From Tetranychus cinnabarinus (taxonomy: Eukaryota > Arthropoda > Arachnida > Trombidiformes > Tetranychidae): 64,000 nucleotides of DNA. The notes under the pieces are model-generated. The model saw only the letters and a list, made by a program, of their open reading frames with translations. It did not search any database and was not told the DNA's origin. The position numbers and the translations under genes are program-made. This document shows positions 26,801 through 41,800 of the stretch, piece after piece (positions within the stretch are counted from its first letter, which is position 1; every line of letters begins with the position of its first letter). The stretch is from assembly GCA_022266195.1 (NCBI GenBank), contig WHVY01000007.1:372001-436000 (forward strand), in the 5' to 3' direction.

Positions 26801-29800
26801 AACTTGGATTGAATGTAACACAAAATTGCATTTGTTTAGACTCGACTTTTATTGAAACTCGTTTGAACACATTTCAACAATATTATTGTCTTTGCCCAGT
26901 TTAGCTCAAGTTTCAAATTTTACTTCTTTTTCCCTGTTCATTGTCTTTACAACATCAACTGACACTGTCAATATCAAATGAAATAAAATTAACGATTCAA
27001 AGTGGAAATAAGAGGAAAGAATAAACTCTTTTTTTTTCTCTCCCTTCATTCCCTGATATTACGGATAACTTTTCATCATTATTATTTACATTGACCATTT
27101 GCTTTTGTCAAATGCAATAACAAGAAGTAAAAAGTTCATCTTTTGTCTTAACCTTTCAATGTCTTTTGTTGTCCATCATTAGGAACAAAAGAATGTGAAT
27201 GAATGAGAAAACAAGATGAAAATGGACAATGGACAATGTTTGGTTACTTCATTATTTCCAGATCATTTGGGTTACAGTTTATCGGTTGAATCTTTACATA
27301 TGAAAATGGACGAAAAGAGATAAAGAAATGAGTCAATGAGAGAGAAGAAAAAAGTTTATCACAAAATCTATTTTACTTTATCTCAATGGAAGATTGAATC
27401 TCATTAATGGAGACTTTAAACATTTTCATTTTTCGGTGCAAAGATTATCCAATGATAGTCGCAACACCTAAAGGTAAATGGAAATTAAGGAATCTGAATA
27501 AAGGCTGAGCTTAAAGGGTAAAGTGCACAATTTATTAATAATGATTAGAATGGAAATTTACATTCCATTTGTGAATCAACGCTGATGGGTTCCTATTATT
27601 TCCTTTGCCTGCAGGAGAGGAGAATCATGAAAAAAGATTGAATTGAATCAACAACTTTAAATGTCTATCAGAGTAAATTGTTTGATAATTGTAACTTGGA
27701 AAAATGTAAATTTGTTTTCTGCAAAAGGGAATGTCAACGCTCATCAGAATATGAATAACTCATTTCATTTCATCAACCATTTCCATGTGAATTAACAGGA
27801 GGTTGAAGCGCGAAGAGAAGAAAAAAATGAAGGCGAAAAGTCGTGAATCAAATTGTTCTCAACAATTGCTTTGAACAATTGCGAACAAACTTTTTCTCTC
27901 TTCGTTTATTCAACTTTTCCAGTCGACAAGCCTTTTAGCACAACAATATTGCACCAAAATGAATAAAAATGAGATTTAAAGTTAACATTTATACTTTTAA
28001 ATGAACCAACAAAACTATCAAAGTGAAAAAAAGGTCAACAAAATTGAATTGAAAAAAAAGTTTAACTTAAACTAATGGTAAAAATGGACACTTTGATTGC
28101 TTCGAGTGAATATGAAAATTGCTCTGGAAAATGAATGTAAATGTCTTTTGGTTGACAAGAGTTTTAAAAGTCGACTTTGACTCCAATCAAAGGAAGTAAA
28201 TGTCACTTTCATTGATTAACATTTCTGTCATTTACATTGTTCATTTGTTATTGTTGCTATTTAAAGTTTCACTTGGAATCATTTGAATAAAGTCATGAAA
28301 CATTTCAATACTTACAGATCGCTTAAAACACGAAAGCTAATGTGTGACATGCAATCAACTTGCATTCCAGCGTTTCCCTGGTCATTACAAATGGAAATGC
28401 TGAATCGCCCGAAATTGGCGCGAATCAGGCTTATCCTCGTTCCAGGGTTACAGGTTATGTTTGCAGATTGGCCTTCACAGGTCAACAGGGTCGCATATTT
28501 GGCTCCATCAACTGTACCAAAAAAAGAGTTTTCATTAGAAATTTTTTTCTCTTCACTGAACAAAAGTTTTCAAATTATCAATTAAATTATCACATTTGCT
28601 CAATTCATTACATGTTGCACTGAATGGACAGAATTGGTCATTTTGTCTTTACCATTGATAAGAGTAAAGGTGAAAAATCAAATGAATAAAAAGGTTGAAA
28701 TGGAAAAAAATGTTTTCTCTTTATTACAAAAAGCGAAATGGTTTCAATTTATTTTCAATCAATCTCTGTCAGTTGTGAACATTTGTGATGAATAAAACAT
28801 TTGAAACTTTATTTTCTTCTGATCACAACTTTTCTCGCTCTCTCTCCCTTTCATCCAATTTCAATTTTCATTCTTTGAAAATGAAAAGTTTGGAAACAAA
28901 ATGGGAAAACATGAAAGTAGTTGTTGGAAAAGGAAAGGTAATTGTAATGATATAATAATCGGAATAATTTAAAGAACCAACAGAGGATAAGTTGTTGGGA
29001 GGCGAAGGAATAATTCATCTTGAGCTGATTCAAGGTGCAATGCAAAAACACTGCGCTTGTGAAATGAAAATGATGGATAATGAAGAGTTTATGCCAATAG
29101 GAATGTGAATGTTTTATATCTGTTTATCATTACCTCTTGTGGGTTTACCATTGTGTTGCTGTTGCTCTTGTTTTCATAAGGAAATGGGAAACAAATTTTC
29201 ACGGTCAAATTATTTTGGATAAAAGAGGAAAAATGAGAATGGCCACAGAAAATCAGTTCATTGGCCTGAATAAATTGTTCAATTCCGTTTTGTGTTAATC
29301 GACAAAGAAACTCTTTCTACCTTGACTTGAATGGGCAACAGCAAAAGGACAAGAATGGACATTTAATTATCGAAATTTACTCAATACTTCATCGTTTTCA
29401 AATTGAAATTCATTTGCAATGAAATCGAAATTGAATTTAGAACAAAAAATTCGATAAGTTACACATTTTTTGTGCACTTTACATTGGATGAAAAATGTCA
29501 AAACTCGAAAATTTTTCGAATGAATTTTGAGCAAAAATCAATCTTGAGTAATTTGGAGTTTGGATGCTTTTAGAGATTATTGAATGAAATTGGAATTACA
29601 TTTAGAACGATATTTTTTTCGATTTTGTACATTTCTTTTTTGAAAAAATGTGAAGAAACTCAGACCTAGAGAAGGTTCTGAATGAGTTTTGGGTGAAAAT
29701 CAATTTTAAGCAATTTGGAGTTTCGATACTTTTTGAGGTTGTTGATGAAGTTTGATGTTTGACAATTAATTTACTCGTTACATTTGATGAAATGAATTTT

Positions 29801-32800
29801 CCATCAAAATCTCTTCAATGTGATTATACTTTTTTTATGTCTTTTTGTAGCTTCAACTTTACTGTTGAATCAGCTTTTGAAATGGATTGATAAAATTTGA
29901 TCGTCTGATTGATCAATGAGTTTTCCAGGGTTGAAGAAACTGTTGTACAATTAATTAGGAAAAGGAAAGAAAATCGAAAGATATTTGATTGAAATCAATT
30001 TTTGCCTTTCTTGTTTTGCTACTTTACAGGTTGGAGAAAAAGGTTCAAAGGTAAAAATCAATCAATCACAGGTAGCAACGATAAACTTTTTTCCTTTCAT
30101 TTCTTTCTGGTCATCATTTTATTGGCAAAATAATAATTGAATGTGAAATTGATGAGTTGGTCACGTGATTGCGGCCTTACAATTAACTTTAAATGAAGGA
30201 AAGGAAATTAATCTATTATTTTGCCAAATCTTTCACTTTGTCAGAATTAATATCAGAAAAAAAGTGGTGGTGAAAAAAAAGAGAAAACCCAATTTTCTTT
30301 TCACTTTCCTATTTTCTGTACAACTGGAGAAACAATATTATTACTATTATTAAATAATGAATAATGACAATGATAATCAAAGTGAACCAAGAAACAAGTT
30401 CATCTGAGAAACATTGAATGCAAAATGGCATTCTAATCAAGGGAACTTTCATGAAGAAAAATAGATTCCATTTTCGATCAAAAATAACAAAGTTTTCAGG
30501 GGAAAGAATGAAAATTTTCTCCAAAAAAAATTACTCAAGATGTTCGAGCAAAGATTTAAAAAACAAATTCGGAAGCATAAAAGTTCGGCTTCTCTCAGAG
30601 TTTCGAGCTTTCGAATAATTCATATTTTTCGACGTCAGGATAATAATTTCCTGGACTTTTCTACTCATCAAAACGCTAATTACAAATGCTTCGTTTGTTT
30701 AACTCTCACGAAACTCTGATGAATCGAAAAGATTTTTTTTCCAGATTTTCGTTCTCGTTGTTTCTCATTGATTACTATTGACTAAAATTCAGTTTTTGCT
30801 TTGCCTTGGCAAATTCATCAAAACTGGCTCTTCTAGACTCATTGATAAACCTACGAAACATTGCAATGTAATCTTCACAAATGTGATTTACTTTTATCAA
30901 GTTGGCCTCATCTCTATCATTCACTTAATTGAATTTTTTCAGCCAATTTCAATGCCTTCTAAACAATCTGAACTTTAAGATTCAGAGTGTGAAGATGAAA
31001 AAAACTTTTTTTTCTCTCCTCTCTTCTTCTTCTTCTTCTTCATCTTCCTTTCAATAATAAAAGCAACCAGAAATGAGGATGCTGAGCATTTCTTTTTTGC
31101 TCTTCATGGGACTAAATGAGTAGAGAGAAAATTTGATTTGTTCACTTGATTAAGTTAAATTATCAACTTTCCTTTCTATTTTTTTCTCCCTTTTTCTTTA
31201 CTTCTCCCTTCATCTTATTACAGAGCCGATGAAATGTGTCTTTAATTGAATGATAAAGTGAACTTTATACAATTAACTTTTATCCGTTTGCTTATTAATA
31301 CAAATTGTTGTTGAGCTTGCAGCTGAAAAATCCAAGTAATAAACTAACAAGTTAATTGCCAATGAAAATAATTAATTTGTCAGTCGAGAGGAGAGAAAGA
31401 AAATGTTTTGTAAAATTAATGATTAAAAATTGATTTTTGTCACTGATAAGATGAAGATGAATGAAATGTATAATTATTGTATCAGTTTTCGTTGCACATG
31501 TCGCCAAGTGCCAAAGTGGGCAAAAATTGAACATTTCTTGAAGCGAACTTCAAGTGTAAATTGAGTCTTTACAATATGATTTATTAATCTAGTGAGGAAA
31601 AGATTGCCATGAATTTTTCTTGTTCCCCTTAAGGGTACTAATTGTGTGATCAAAATCAATCATGATAGTCAACTGATGGGTCAGTTAACAAAAAGCTGGA
31701 CAGAAGCACATAAAATGATCAACAGAAAAATCATGAAATTCTCAAGTCGATAGCCTGGAGTAAGAGAAGATGTTCAGGTGGAAAAAAGAAGAAGCAAGTC
31801 AGGGCGACGTTTGATGAAGATAGAAATGAACTTGCATCATGTAAACCATCATGTTCATAATGATATTAAACTGATGAATTTGCTCTTTTACTTTTTTCAT
31901 CTTTTCGCATCACTTTACCATTCATGGTTTCCATCAGAAGGTCAATGATTTTTCTTTCCTTCGCATTCGGTGATTTATTCAACTCATCATTCCTTTATCT
32001 TGAACTTCTTTTTTCTCTCTTTCTTTCATAAACAACTTTCAAACTCATCAACGCAACAACATTGAACATTCAATCGATAGACATTGATAGATCGATAAGT
32101 CGACTTTTTGCTTGTTCGCAACACAAACATTGAACTAAACAGACAAACACAGCCAACGATTGGATGGTAAACATGAATATACAGAGTTCAAGTTTTTAAT
32201 ATAAATATAGTGGCTTGAATCATGGCCATGAGGAATGATGATCCATCAAAGAAGCGAATGAAAAGGGGAACAGAAAAAAGTCTGAAACTTATCATGTCTA
32301 TCATCTTTTCTGCTTTTCTCAGCTAATCTTGACTTTTCTCTTCTTTCGCTATAATCTTTACCATTCCATTGCATTTGCTTCATCACTTGCTTTTCAGGGT
32401 TACACCATGAAACACTATTAAATCAAGTAAACAATAAACGTGATAACCTCAGATAATCTTTAAGAGGGAAAAGGGAAAAAGACTAAAATGTAATATCGTC
32501 AACGTAATCAATATTATCTTGTGTTTGATAATGTTTTTTGACAGGTTAAGTTGTCATCTTGTGATAAGGGAAAGAGTAAGTTGGAAATGAAGGGAAGAGA
32601 GCAAGAAAAAAATGGGTGAAAATGTTGATAATGGCTCATGATAATGATCAAGTTAAATGATACCAGAATGTAATTCGATACAATTGGATGGTTAAGTTTT
32701 CCCTTGTATTCAAGGTTTCATTTTTCCTGTTGATAAACAAGAAAATCTGAGAATAGTTAAGAGAAAAAAGTCAAACTTGAAGGGAACCTAAAAAATGGTG

Positions 32801-35800
32801 TATTTTGGGCAAGTTTTTTGGTTACATTTTCCAACCCGTATTACCAGACTTGGTAAACCTAATGTTTAACTGATTAAAAGTTTAACCAATATTTGATCAG
32901 GTTTGCTTGTTTTGCATTTTGACATATTAACTGAACCGCAAACAATCGGGTTTCACAAAATGATGAGCTCTTCATGGCCAAACTTAACTGATAAGCACTT
33001 TACATTTATGAAACACGAAAAGTTAACCAATACCAACGTTTCAATCAAGAGTTCCTTCCATAAAAACAGAGTTTTTGCTCTGAGACAGAAACCGATCAGA
33101 AAATCTTTCACTGATCTTGACCAGTTCTTGAATTCAAATTTTTTAGCTATAAACAAAGTTAGGCGAAAACACGATTTTGTAAAAATATCAGTAGATCTGA
33201 AATCAACCTTTTGTTCATCAATATTCCACTGGAAATTCGATGTTTCCACAAATCTGAAAATGGCAAAATCTGTGAATCTCATTGTAATCCTGTTCTTAAT
33301 GAATTTGATTTTTTCAACTTTCTAAGCATCTGATTGTCGCATGCAATTTTTATGCTTGAAATGGGAAAATTCAATTTGCTTGAACAGCCACTATTCTTGG
33401 ATGAAAAGTTGAGGCAATAAAGTTATTGACAAACAGAAGCAAGTTTTTTGTTTCAATATCAAATGATTGACTGAAAGAGATAATTTAGACAATAAAGTTT
33501 ACTAATGAACCATTGAGAGTTGAATGTTCCCGTTGCAAGGTTAATTAATTATCGCAAAGCAGAGTTTCAAATGAATGTCAACTAAAGAGACAAAAGTTGT
33601 TTGTATCATCAATAATTTAACCAAACTCATTGTTGATTTGCAAAGGCAAAGATGAAGAGAAGAAGAAGCAAAAAAAGCTGAAACAAGCAGATTACCAATG
33701 ATGCTGATGATGATGATGATTACGTTGATTATGAAAAGCATAAATATTATTTTCAAGGTAACACTTCAACAATAAACAAGGACAAGAGGAAACATTGAAC
33801 TTGGCAAGCAAAAAAAGAAGCAACAAAAACAAGAGTAAAAACAATGTGCGCAAAAATAAGGGAAACACAGAAGTAAATGAAAGATGATGATGAAGATGGA
33901 AAAGTTGGAAACAAACAAAAACTTGTACAGCAATTAAATTGACGTTGATGGAAGAGGTTAGATGATGAGGGATGATGAAAAGTTAAAAAGGTAAGCCAAT
34001 TAATGCTTGCATGATACCCTTAGTCGAAGGATTTAATTGTGATTTTCAAATTTAATTTACCTTTCAACTGCAAACTCTTTGACAACCTTTTCATCTCTCC
34101 AATGTCACCAACTTGATCACATTCAAACTCTTAAGTGCAAAAAAACTTGCAACAGATGAATATAAGTGAAAAAAAGATTAAGAATTCATTTTCATGGAAA
34201 AGGTAAAAAAGCATTTCAAAAGTTGAACTCGAAGTGCAACTTTATGAATTTACTGTCGAGTTAAGTTTGGATGCTTAATTAATCAATGATTTAGGAAATG
34301 AAAGAACTCGAATTTTTTTCTTCGCTCTTTTTCACTTTTCCCCTTTTCCATATTAATAATTATTCCGAGCTTATCAACACATTAACCTTAAGTTAATTAG
34401 ATAATGTCACGTGATTATTATTCGCCCTTTTAATAGACTTTATTAATATATCTATTGATGAGTTTAACGAATTGCTTTAACTAAACATTTTTAACGCATT
34501 AATAGCAAGCAAATGAGACTTTCTTTTAATGTTGAAAATGAGAGCAATTACATGAGTAAACCTTATTATATCCTGAATATATGGCTAAATATTCTGAATA
34601 TGTGAATGTTCAGTGAACCAGATTAATGGCTTGTTACCAAGCTATCAGTTTCTTCTTATCCTTGCTCCTTTCATTTCTTCTTCTTCTTCCTCTTTCTTTT
34701 TCTTGCAATATTGCTTTTCATTTTAAGTCACATTGAAAGTCAGATAATCATGATCATGATGAGTAGAGAAATGATTAGTAAACGGAAATCTGGCAAAAGG
34801 GAAACTTTTCGACGAATTTTTCTTTTCCACTCTTTTACCGATTAAAATGCATGGAAAGAGGGAAATATTTTCATTCTAATTGACATTCAGAAAAATGATG
34901 AAAATTAAATATTCACATAATCATAGAACTGACTTCATTAAACGGCATTTCATTATCTAATGATCAAGTTCATCTTAGTTCACCAATAAACTTGAAGAGA
35001 AGAAGAAAAAAAGAAGCTTTAAATGCTAATGATTACGCAGTTGATGATGATCATGATGATGACAAGAAAGATCTTGAAAGTTGAAGGGAAACGAAAATTT
35101 GTTAACATAATGTTATTGTTGGTAAGAACCTTTAACATGTTAACTTGAAGATTAAATGAAAGTAATTTATTTACTCAACTTTCACCATCTGATATTGAAT
35201 ATCGTTGTTCAACAAATTAATACCTTGAAATGAGAATCGATAAATTCATTGAATTTAAAGGCAACTTTCTTGGTAAAAAAAGATGCCAAGAAAAAAAGAA
35301 GGAGAAAAAACTGCAAAATCAATTAACTTAACCAAATTGGCTCATTTGGGTTTGAAGAGAAAATGGAGAAAAAAAGTTCTAAAAGTACCTTTCCAAAGTT
35401 AATCTCATCCTGAACTTTAATAAGGCCTTTTTTATTGTCTTCATTACACTGGATTAGTTAACCGAAAAAAACATGACATGATATTGAGTAGCATTGAAAA
35501 TGATATTCATGGTTTCCTTCAAACTCTTCTCTTTACGGTTTATCTTTCATGATAATGATGTTGATGTAACCTCATCACCATTAGCTTATGATGAACTAGT
35601 TTAACCATTACTTTGCCTTTACTCAACAGCAATGGAATAGCATGTAAAAAATGTGAATTAAAGGCTAATCTTTTTACGAATGGATTAAGCACAAGCCATT
35701 GATGAGATCAACTTCAATAGTCATTATGATTTTGTCGATATTTTCCTTTCGCTTCCACCTTGTCAAGCCATTGATGGTCAGGCAAGTAATGATGTCCATC

Positions 35801-38800
35801 AAGACCAAATGGTATGCGAAAGTCAGTGAAAGTTAATGATGCAAGAAAGGTAAAGGTGTGTTCACTTTTGTAGATCAATTTGAGAGAAAAGGAGAAAATT
35901 TGAAATTTGATGAACAAAGAAGAAAAAAATGATTCAAATTTTTCTTACAAAATGCTAATTTTCGTTAACTTTTGTAATTGTTTTCGAGTTTTGCTTTCCT
36001 TTTTCTTGAACCATTAACTAGATGAACTTTTCTCAAAACTAATAATCTGATTTAGCTGTCACTTTCAACTTGTAAACACTCAATTGATGATGATGATAAT
36101 GATCAGTTTCAAGTCTGAAAATTGATAGTGAAAAGTGAGGTCAAAGGAATTATGATTTGGAAAAAAAGTTCAAGATGCAATTCAAATCAAATCTGTCCAT
36201 TTCTTCTGCTAACAGGTTGCTATGGATTCAACGTCATGTCCATTAAGCAACTGTTTTATTCATTGCAAGTTGTTGAATGTTTATTTATATAGAGATAATG
36301 AGTTTGGCCAATTCAAAATTATGATACTGATGGTTATAATGATGGTTGCAACAATGATGATGAAAACTGGGAATAAATGGAAACTGAAAATGAATGTTTC
36401 TGTTTATACTCTTTTTTTGTTTTCCTTTTCCTTTCTTGTTAGTTACCTTTACCTTCATTGGTCAAGTAACAGTCAATGATAAACTTGGTTGAGTTGCTGG
36501 CTTAATGGATATTGTAAAGGTTTTGTTGTGTGAAAACAATTTCAAGATGAGTTTTCATGTTTAGTCTGTGAATGTGTTATCACATGTAACCAAAAGAAGG
36601 AAAAATGTTGATTCAAATAATGTACAAGAGAATCGCTTTTGTGTGTTGGTCAGTAAATATTTAGCTAGATAGTCAGTTGATTGGAGAGTAAAGAGCAACT
36701 GATGAGGATGCAATTGTTAAGGGAAAGATGAGGAGAAGAAGAAAAGATTATTTAGAGATGGATGGACAAATGAAAGATTGGGTTAAATGAGGAAAATGCA
36801 ACAAGAGAGAATGGAATAAGGAAGAAAACAAAAGTGAGAAAATGAAGAAAAATGAAGATGAAGAAAATGGGAAAAGAGTGGAAAGAGATGAGAGAGAATC
36901 GGAAAAGGAAAAGATGATAATGGTGATGATCAAGAGAGTAAATTGTGTGTGTTCAATGTTGATTCAAGAATTCAATGAGAAAAAGACTTTATTCACTTTT
37001 TTGCTTCTCATTTTCGTCTTTCTTCTCCATCTTCTTCATCACCATCAAAATGATGTTATTCAATATAATATTAACACAGAATCTTTGTCAATTTATCCCT
37101 TTTCTTCTTCTTTCCTTTTCTTGTCTCTTCTCATCTCTTTAAGTGTTCCCTCACTAAGCTTCTTCATCATCTCTTTTTCATCTCAGTTTTTTTCTTCTTC
37201 TTCTTTACTCTTTAAACCATCCACTTCTCCTTAACTGTGTATAAATTTATACTTGAAAAGCTCTTCATGATGATGGGTAAAACATCACAGCCATACGGTT
37301 AAATTAATCTATCAACATGAAATTAAACTGAAAATGCAGTTTAATTTGAACCCATTCAATATCACTCAACCAGATTTAACCTTTTCTTTTTTCTTAACGT
37401 ATTGTTATTTATCTAAATCTCTATCTTTCCTCCATCTTCATCATATTCAATTGGCGCATTGATGTTAAACCAACATGAGACATTCAATTATATGATAATT
37501 TCTAATTAGTTGGATAACAAGAGAAATAATGTGAAGCGATAGAAAAACAAAATCTTAGAGAAAAAATTTGCAAATATTGTAATGCTATCAATTTTAATAA
37601 AAGCGAAAAGCAAAAATAAATGATGGGAACGGTTAGGGATAAAAGGTTAATTAAACCAAATTGAAAGAATTTCCAATAGTTACAGCCACTAATTGTCCTT
37701 CAGTTAACAGGTGATTTTCGGGCAATGCAATCCATGCCGAAGGACTACTTACAACGCGATGTTGCCTTAGAGTTTGATGTGTGCCCAAAATGGTATAATC
37801 AACTCTAATAATCGATCCCAATTGTGCATTGAAGTGACTCTCAATTCTTTCTCGCAAGTCCGAGGCTTCCATGTCCAGCTCCAAACCCCTGAATCTTCCA
37901 ATACGGTTACCAAAGCGAACAACAATAGAAGTATGTCTTCCATACTCGTTTGTGGTACAAAGATTGTTCATCATACCTTGCAATCTATTCTCCTTGTCCA
38001 TGTCATCAATATATTCGCGATACGCTCTTATATCCTTCTTTGTTTTTTCAAGTTCATCTCGTAAATCTTGATTTTCTTTCCTCAAATTTTCCGTATAATT
38101 TTTACAAACATGCCCGTTATACATTAAATCACAATTGTCATCATGCATTTTGTATGAGAATATGCAAATGTCCAAATGCCTTTGATAATTGGAATAGCTC
38201 AACTGTTTCGAGCAGCCTGAATACTTACACCTCAATTGAAGCGCGTACAACTGAGACAAACTCCTTTTACCTAGTTCGGCAAATAATGGCAAGCTTTTGA
38301 CAGAATATTGTAGTTCTTCACTGCCATTACATTTCAATGGGCAAGCTTGTTGTGGTTGATGGCTATGCGAGACATCGTAACAGTTTCCACAGAAAATTGC
38401 AACACAACAAGGTTTGTTTGTAGTAACATGTATTAATGGATTTACTACTACACAAAGACAATATGTGCACATATAATTATTCCATCGATCTATATCTATG
38501 AGCTGGCTTCTTTGCAATTCATGAAGAACACTTTGTTGCACTTTGTCTAATGGAATCCAATATTTAAACATTGTAGAAAATAGAAGTATCGTACAGAAGA
38601 GTACAAAAAGAGCGCTGAAAATTCACTTTAAAAATGAGCTTGTTAGAAGTTGGATAGTAAATACACACTAGAATTTGAATTAACGTCCCTGTTTATTTTT
38701 CACTAGCAATGACGAAAAGATGCACTAAAAAACATTGAAATGAAATTCCAGATTAAGTTGAATAAATTTAAGCAATATAAACACTAGCACTTGTAATATC

Positions 38801-41800
38801 TGGAATAGCAACGATGATGTACATTGAACTGATTGAAACAAACAATTACAGAAAATAATAATATAGTATGAATGATACTTTTAGATTACCTTAAAGTTAA
38901 TAGAAAGATTTTATCGTGCTAACTGAATGAAATGAAAGTTGGCAACATTTTGAATTGCATTAACCTTTCGTTGTATCGATTCTAGCGCTTGCGGTTATTT
39001 AAGGATAAGAATCGTTGAATGAATCATGTTTTTAAAAGATTTGAATATAGGTATTTTCATATTGCATAGTCAATTAAAGTTACTAAAATTATTTTCGTAT
39101 TCTTATACGTCACTCAAATTAATTGATTTAATTGACGTATTTTATTTGCCATCGCCAAATGTATTGTTTATATTAACAGATTTTAACAGTTTTAGTCAAT
39201 CTATATGTAAAGTGGCAATGCATTTTCATTCCAAAGTCCTATTTCACGGAATGTGGAATTCCGCTTCAACCAAGACATAATGAACGAAATGAAATCAAAA
39301 TTTGAGCACAAAAGATAATAAACGAAAATTAAATGATAAAACAAATAACGGATAAACAAGACAATATTCTTGTTCGCTTTGTTTTGCATCAAGAGCGAGA
39401 CCGAGAAAAGTGTCTTGGAAAGTCCAGAGTGTAAAAAATTAGATAAACATTAGATTGACTTGAAAGCATCTGGTAGAAGAATTTCACAAAAAATAGCGCA
39501 TAAACAATGAGATTATCATAATATCACTCTTCTCGTTCATCCATTATGGAATAATCATTCTCATTTTACTCTTCGTTCCAACATCCTTTAATCAATGCAG
39601 CTTATTGCATTTATATTTATTTACGTTACGTCGAGAAGCTGACCCTAAAATCGTACATAATTACATGTTGGCCAGAAATGATGGCAATTGGAGAAGAAAT
39701 GAAAATTCTTGTTTTGACCTACTCAATGAAATGTTATTATCTGATATAAATACACTGGTAAATCATTTTATTATTATTGCTATCAACATGGGAGATTCCT
39801 GTTGTTTTTATCAACTTGGCTGAATATAATAATGTTAATAAAGGAGCATAAAAATCATGAATCAAATATCATAAATTGAATTGATATCGATATTGGAATC
39901 AACTGGAAATGCAGCCCACACTTTGAACGTGATTTACTTTTGTCGACTCTTTTGCTTGCAAATTGCACTTCATTTTCATCATTCATTCCATTTAATTCGT
40001 TGCCACACTTTCATAGCATTTGTGAGATGAAAATTTCCAGAATTTCCGTTTTCTCAATCTCTTGTCTTTTGTTCCAATTTTCAAGACTTTATGATTTTCT
40101 GGTCAAAAATGAATCCATTACTTTAATGTCATCTTTTTTGTCATTTCAATCTTTCCCTGTTATCCCTTTTCATTTCATTCCAGTGTGTTATTGATGATTT
40201 TCTCATGCAAGTGCATTAACATTGACGATAAAAATGAGTAAAATTTTGTAAAATTTAATGTATATGTTCATGTTCAGATTTTGGTTGAAAGTGGAAAACA
40301 AAATTAAGTTTTCATTTTCAATTTATCAACTCATCCATTGCTTATCAATGATTATCGACTGACTTTGAATGCAATCTAACGGAAGTAGTAAAGTGTATAA
40401 TCCAATTGACCAAGACTCCAAGTTGAATCTAATAAAGCCATTTGCAGTCATTATCATGGTAATGTGATAAAGAAGTTATTCAGTGTTTTAAAGTGAATTT
40501 AAAGTTGATATGGTAAAGGCGATAAATTTTGATTTTAAATGGAAAAAGAAAATGAAAATTGATGGAAAACTTTTGCTACTTGAAAATTGATTAAATGGAT
40601 AAAAGCATGGAACAAGGAGAAAAGGTTGATTCAGTTGAAACTTTTAAAGTTGAAACAAATCGATAAACTGAAACGATCAAGTAATTAGTTGAAAGACAAG
40701 TTCAATGTTGAAACTTTTTCATCACAAAATCAAACAATTTTAGGCATTTTTGATCAACTACAAGATTTGACTGGAATTGGTTGAACAGCCAAGAGAATGA
40801 TAAGTTCATTGCACCGAAACAGAATTTACAAAATGTTTCAATTTTGCAAAAAGAAAAGACGAGAATGATGAAATAGCAACGAATTTGCATGATATTTTGA
40901 TAAATTGAATAAACTTTGATTCGAAGTTTTAATGAAATTGATTTTTCGACTCATTATTCCAAGAGTTTTGCAGAAGAGTTGAAATTATTTTCACTTGCAA
41001 ATTGCGATAATGAGCAACATCAAGGTGTTGTTCATGTTCATTGCAAAACAAAAATTTTGACTGAAATTCTATTTTCGATTGTTCAACAAAAAAACTTTGA
41101 TTCACTTAAAAGAAAAGTATATTTGCTTTTTTTTCCTTCGTCAACTTATTACTTCTTTTCCATCTTGAATCAGTTCACTTGGTTGAATTCAAAGTATAGT
41201 TTGAAATGAATTATTTTCAATTCGTGAAATACACGATTCGATTCATGATATTTTCCAACTGAATACAAGAAGAGAAAAATTGATAAAATTTCATATCACA
41301 GCATAAAGTTTATGGTTTACTGAATTTTTTCATTAAAAGAAGGCAAGAAAAGGTTGATTTTGATGGAAACACATTTTTGTCTTTTCTTAGCAAATAATGT
41401 AAATGGCAACACTAATTAGCTCATGAATCGGAAAATGATTAAAGTTGTTGTGTCTACTCTTGAGTAAAATTGATTAATAATGAAATTAAAACTGACCAAA
41501 CCATTGGAATGGAAAAGCCAGAGAGAAATTTGTATTTAATTAAAGCATTTAATCAAGTTAGAAACAATATTTTGCTCATTTTGTTAAACCTCTTTAAACA
41601 CTTTAATTAATCAAAGCTCGAGTTGATGAAAAATGGATAATGATGAAAAGAGGTAAAACAAAAGATAATTAGAAGAGAAAATTTGATTTTTCAATTTTTT
41701 GGCCAAAAAAATGAAATTCTCATCCTTTGATAACGGTTAATGTTTAAATGTCTTAATTGATGCAACTCTTCAAGTTGAACAAGAACAAAGAAAAGGGCTA

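Larger units (their letters stand above)
28512..37650 (-). other. Latrophilin intron 1, 3' part (between exon 2 and the nested gene)
   Basis: This noncoding stretch of about 9.1 kb includes a diverged tandem duplication (29436-29750), triplet microsatellites (31023-31040, 33706-33723) and a purine/pyrimidine switch (36720-37213). A + strand ORF at about 32903-33325 and its antisense ORF lack a domain and an early ATG, and are not called. Confidence 0.8.

Noticed and set aside
32903..33325. 140-codon + strand ORF with a 109-aa antisense partner
   Set aside because: It begins at TTG; the first ATG comes about 19 codons later. Both strands are open over the same stretch, no domain is recognisable and no splice context supports it.
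36748..37234. ORFs on both strands around the purine/pyrimidine tracts
   Set aside because: Lys/Glu-rich and Ser/Phe/Leu-rich translations follow directly from the strand bias; no domains.
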